DNA of 64,000 nucleotides from Flectonema sp. DT1601 (lineage: Eukaryota; Euglenozoa; Diplonemea; Diplonemida; Diplonemidae), in contig OZ025793.1 in NCBI GenBank assembly GCA_964019425.1, positions 1,302,001-1,366,000 on the forward strand, written 5' to 3'. The notes beneath the pieces were generated by a model. It searched no databases and had not been told where the DNA came from. It was given only the letters and a program-made list of their open reading frames with translations. Below, piece by piece: positions 62,552 through 64,000 of the stretch; positions within the stretch are counted from its first letter, which is position 1, and every line of letters begins with the position of its first letter. The translations under genes were made by a program, and so were the position numbers.

Positions 62552-64000
62552 ATGCCGAGATCGTATTTAAAATATGCCCCTCGAGGGTGTACTGGATTGG
62601 TGTCTGCTAATGAGGGGAATCCGGTAGTTCTTTCAAACGGTTTAGTGTGCACTCCGGCTTTAGAGAATGTACACTTGTTCGACTCTGAGACTTTTGCTAT
62701 TATTGGATACCTTCCAGGTGGAAGTGATGAAGGAGGTGTCACCTGTTTATCGAAATCAGCAGACAGCAGTCAGTTACTAATTGGGTACGGTGATGGTCAT
62801 GTTTCAGTTTATCTGACTTCTGACTGGAGTCCGATAATGGACAGAGCGTTGGGTCATAAGTTGACTTCAAAAGTACTTTCAATCGCTCAGACAACTGACA
62901 CTACTTTAGTAGCCTCCGGAGCGACTGATACTGACATCGTACTTTGGGATATTTCATCGCAGGACCCAATTTGTAGATTGAGAGGTCACAAGTCTGCGAT
63001 ATTGAATCTCCACTTTCTCGAGCAAACTGGAAAACGATTAGTGTCATTAGCAGGAGATGGTCAAGTGAAGGTTTGGGATGTTGAAATCCACGCCTGTGTT
63101 CACACCTTCATCGGAGCAACATCTCAAGCGACTTGCTTCTCAATTGATATTGCTGAGTCACGTATGGTTGTTGGTGGACGCGATAATATTTTGAAGGTTT
63201 ACAATTTAGAACACAACGACACTGAGAATGTCGAGGACATGTTTGAGCCGCACGGTTCCCTTGAAAGGCAGAACCACCGCCCCTGTGCAAATATCAAATA
63301 CAACAATTCTCACACTCTGTTAGCTGTTCAATCTACTGATAGAGTTATCGAATTCTACAGCGTCTTGGGAGAAAAGGGTGTCGCTGCTAAGATGTCACGT
63401 AAGAAGAAGAGAAAGAGAGAGAAGGCGAAGGATGAACAAGACGTTGAGAGAACTGCTACCTCAGAATATCAGCGTCTTGAAGATGTTGTTCTCCGCGCTG
63501 ACAGTAAAATCAGATCATTCGACTTCTTTCCTTCAAAAGAGAGCGAAGGTAGCAGTGCACCAGACAGGTTAATCGTCGCCTACAACGACAATCAATTTGA
63601 TGAATGGAAGATTACTTTTGTTGATAAGAATAATATTCAATTAACTAAAAGTAAGAAATGTGACATCATCGGACACAGAGGAGAGATTCGATCATCATCT
63701 TTATCTTCTAATAATAAAACACTCGCAACATGTAGTACTGCAGCAGTCAAGGTCTGGAGTATCGAATTAGAAACTTCTGGTGAAGAAGGATCAATTAGAG
63801 ACTGCACTCACACATTTCCAGTTTCGGAACCGAGTTCGTTGACCTTCCTTCCTGGTGACGAGCACCTTGTCGCAGGTACGAAGGATGGAACGATTGAAAT
63901 CTGTTCACTACCACGCTCAGCTGTAATCGAAACTATAGAAGCACACACAGGTGAGATCCAAGCACTGACTCTCAGAGGTGATAAGAGAGGGATCGCCACA
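62552..64000 (+). CDS. UTP12: U3 snoRNP protein UTP12/WDR3 (5' part, runs off window)
   Basis: An open frame of 483 codons with no stop before the window ends. The start MPRSYLKYAPRGCTGLVSANEGN, followed by ACENVHLFD-like text (TPALENVHLFDSETFAIIGYLPGG), is typical of Dip2/UTP12/WDR3. WD40 repeats follow: LVASGATDTDIVLWDISSQDPICRLRGHKSAILNLHF, LVSLAGDGQVKVWDVEIHACVHTF, MVVGGRDNILKVYNLE, then a basic insert (KMSRKKKRKREKAKDEQ) at the usual place between the two propellers, and the second propeller begins at IIGHRGEIRSSSLSSNNKTLATCSTAAVKVWSIE. UTP12 is part of the UTP-B complex of the small-subunit processome, which folds and cleaves pre-rRNA in the nucleolus. The C-terminal half lies beyond the window. 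Confidence 0.88.
   Translation, partial: MPRSYLKYAPRGCTGLVSANEGNPVVLSNGLVCTPALENVHLFDSETFAIIGYLPGGSDEGGVTCLSKSADSSQLLIGYGDGHVSVYLTSDWSPIMDRALGHKLTSKVLSIAQTTDTTLVASGATDTDIVLWDISSQDPICRLRGHKSAILNLHFLEQTGKRLVSLAGDGQVKVWDVEIHACVHTFIGATSQATCFSIDIAESRMVVGGRDNILKVYNLEHNDTENVEDMFEPHGSLERQNHRPCANIKYNNSHTLLAVQSTDRVIEFYSVLGEKGVAAKMSRKKKRKREKAKDEQDVERTATSEYQRLEDVVLRADSKIRSFDFFPSKESEGSSAPDRLIVAYNDNQFDEWKITFVDKNNIQLTKSKKCDIIGHRGEIRSSSLSSNNKTLATCSTAAVKVWSIELETSGEEGSIRDCTHTFPVSEPSSLTFLPGDEHLVAGTKDGTIEICSLPRSAVIETIEAHTGEIQALTLRGDKRGIAT

Noticed and set aside
1-64000. CRISPR arrays, rRNA and standard tRNA genes
   Set aside because: Looked for repeat-spacer periodicity, T-loop consensus and rRNA cores on both strands by eye; none found.

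Overview
The window looks like nuclear DNA of a euglenozoan protist, probably on or near the kinetoplastid branch. Three things support this. (1) Every gene I can support as active lies on the + strand across 64 kb, like a polycistronic directional cluster. (2) Almost every start codon has a pyrimidine-rich stretch ending in AG about 8-100 bases upstream, as expected of spliced-leader trans-splicing acceptors. (3) The gene at 12660 encodes a recognisable BILBO1, the flagellar pocket collar protein of trypanosomes. Unlike trypanosomatids, the DNA is AT-rich, full of long poly(A)/poly(T) runs, and several genes carry ordinary GT-AG cis-introns of 34-301 bp, often with CTAAC-like branch sites. 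I infer a free-living or early-branching euglenozoan; the species cannot be named from the sequence.

Layout. 1-9.8 kb is an accessory region between two paralogous SGNH/CE3-like esterase genes. It holds a repeated Josephin-like protease ORF, a TIR element, a MITE-like insertion, a SINE/LINE-tail-like insertion, a decayed DDE transposase fragment, and repeated intron-flanked exon fragments. 10.8-40 kb is gene-rich: PEN-2, a triple-SH3 adaptor, BILBO1, an RNPS1-like RRM/RD protein, a cullin, a long coiled-coil protein, a C-type cyclin, a Cys-rich membrane protein, a basic protein of unknown function with two introns, V-ATPase subunit a, a zinc-ribbon protein, a WD40/WW protein, a protein with four cold-shock-like domains, and a triple CCCH zinc-finger protein. 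40-59.5 kb is a 19.5-kb stretch with no convincing gene, rich in homopolymers, carrying a 3-unit tandem repeat, a dispersed repeat, and a few GC-richer islands that fold into stems. 59.6-64 kb holds a secreted six-hairpin (GH95-like) glycosidase and the 5' part of UTP12/WDR3, cut by the window edge.

The genes do not form one pathway. They cover post-translational control (cullin, cyclin, gamma-secretase), RNA handling (RRM, cold-shock, CCCH, UTP12), membrane trafficking and acidification (V-ATPase, BILBO1) and carbohydrate processing (esterases, glycosidase). In such clusters co-transcription is expected, with expression set after transcription, which fits the number of RNA-binding proteins present. 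The least explained parts are the nested mobile DNA at 4.2-7.3 kb, the candidate structured RNAs (intronic at 26958; 32000; 54673) and the 19.5-kb desert.
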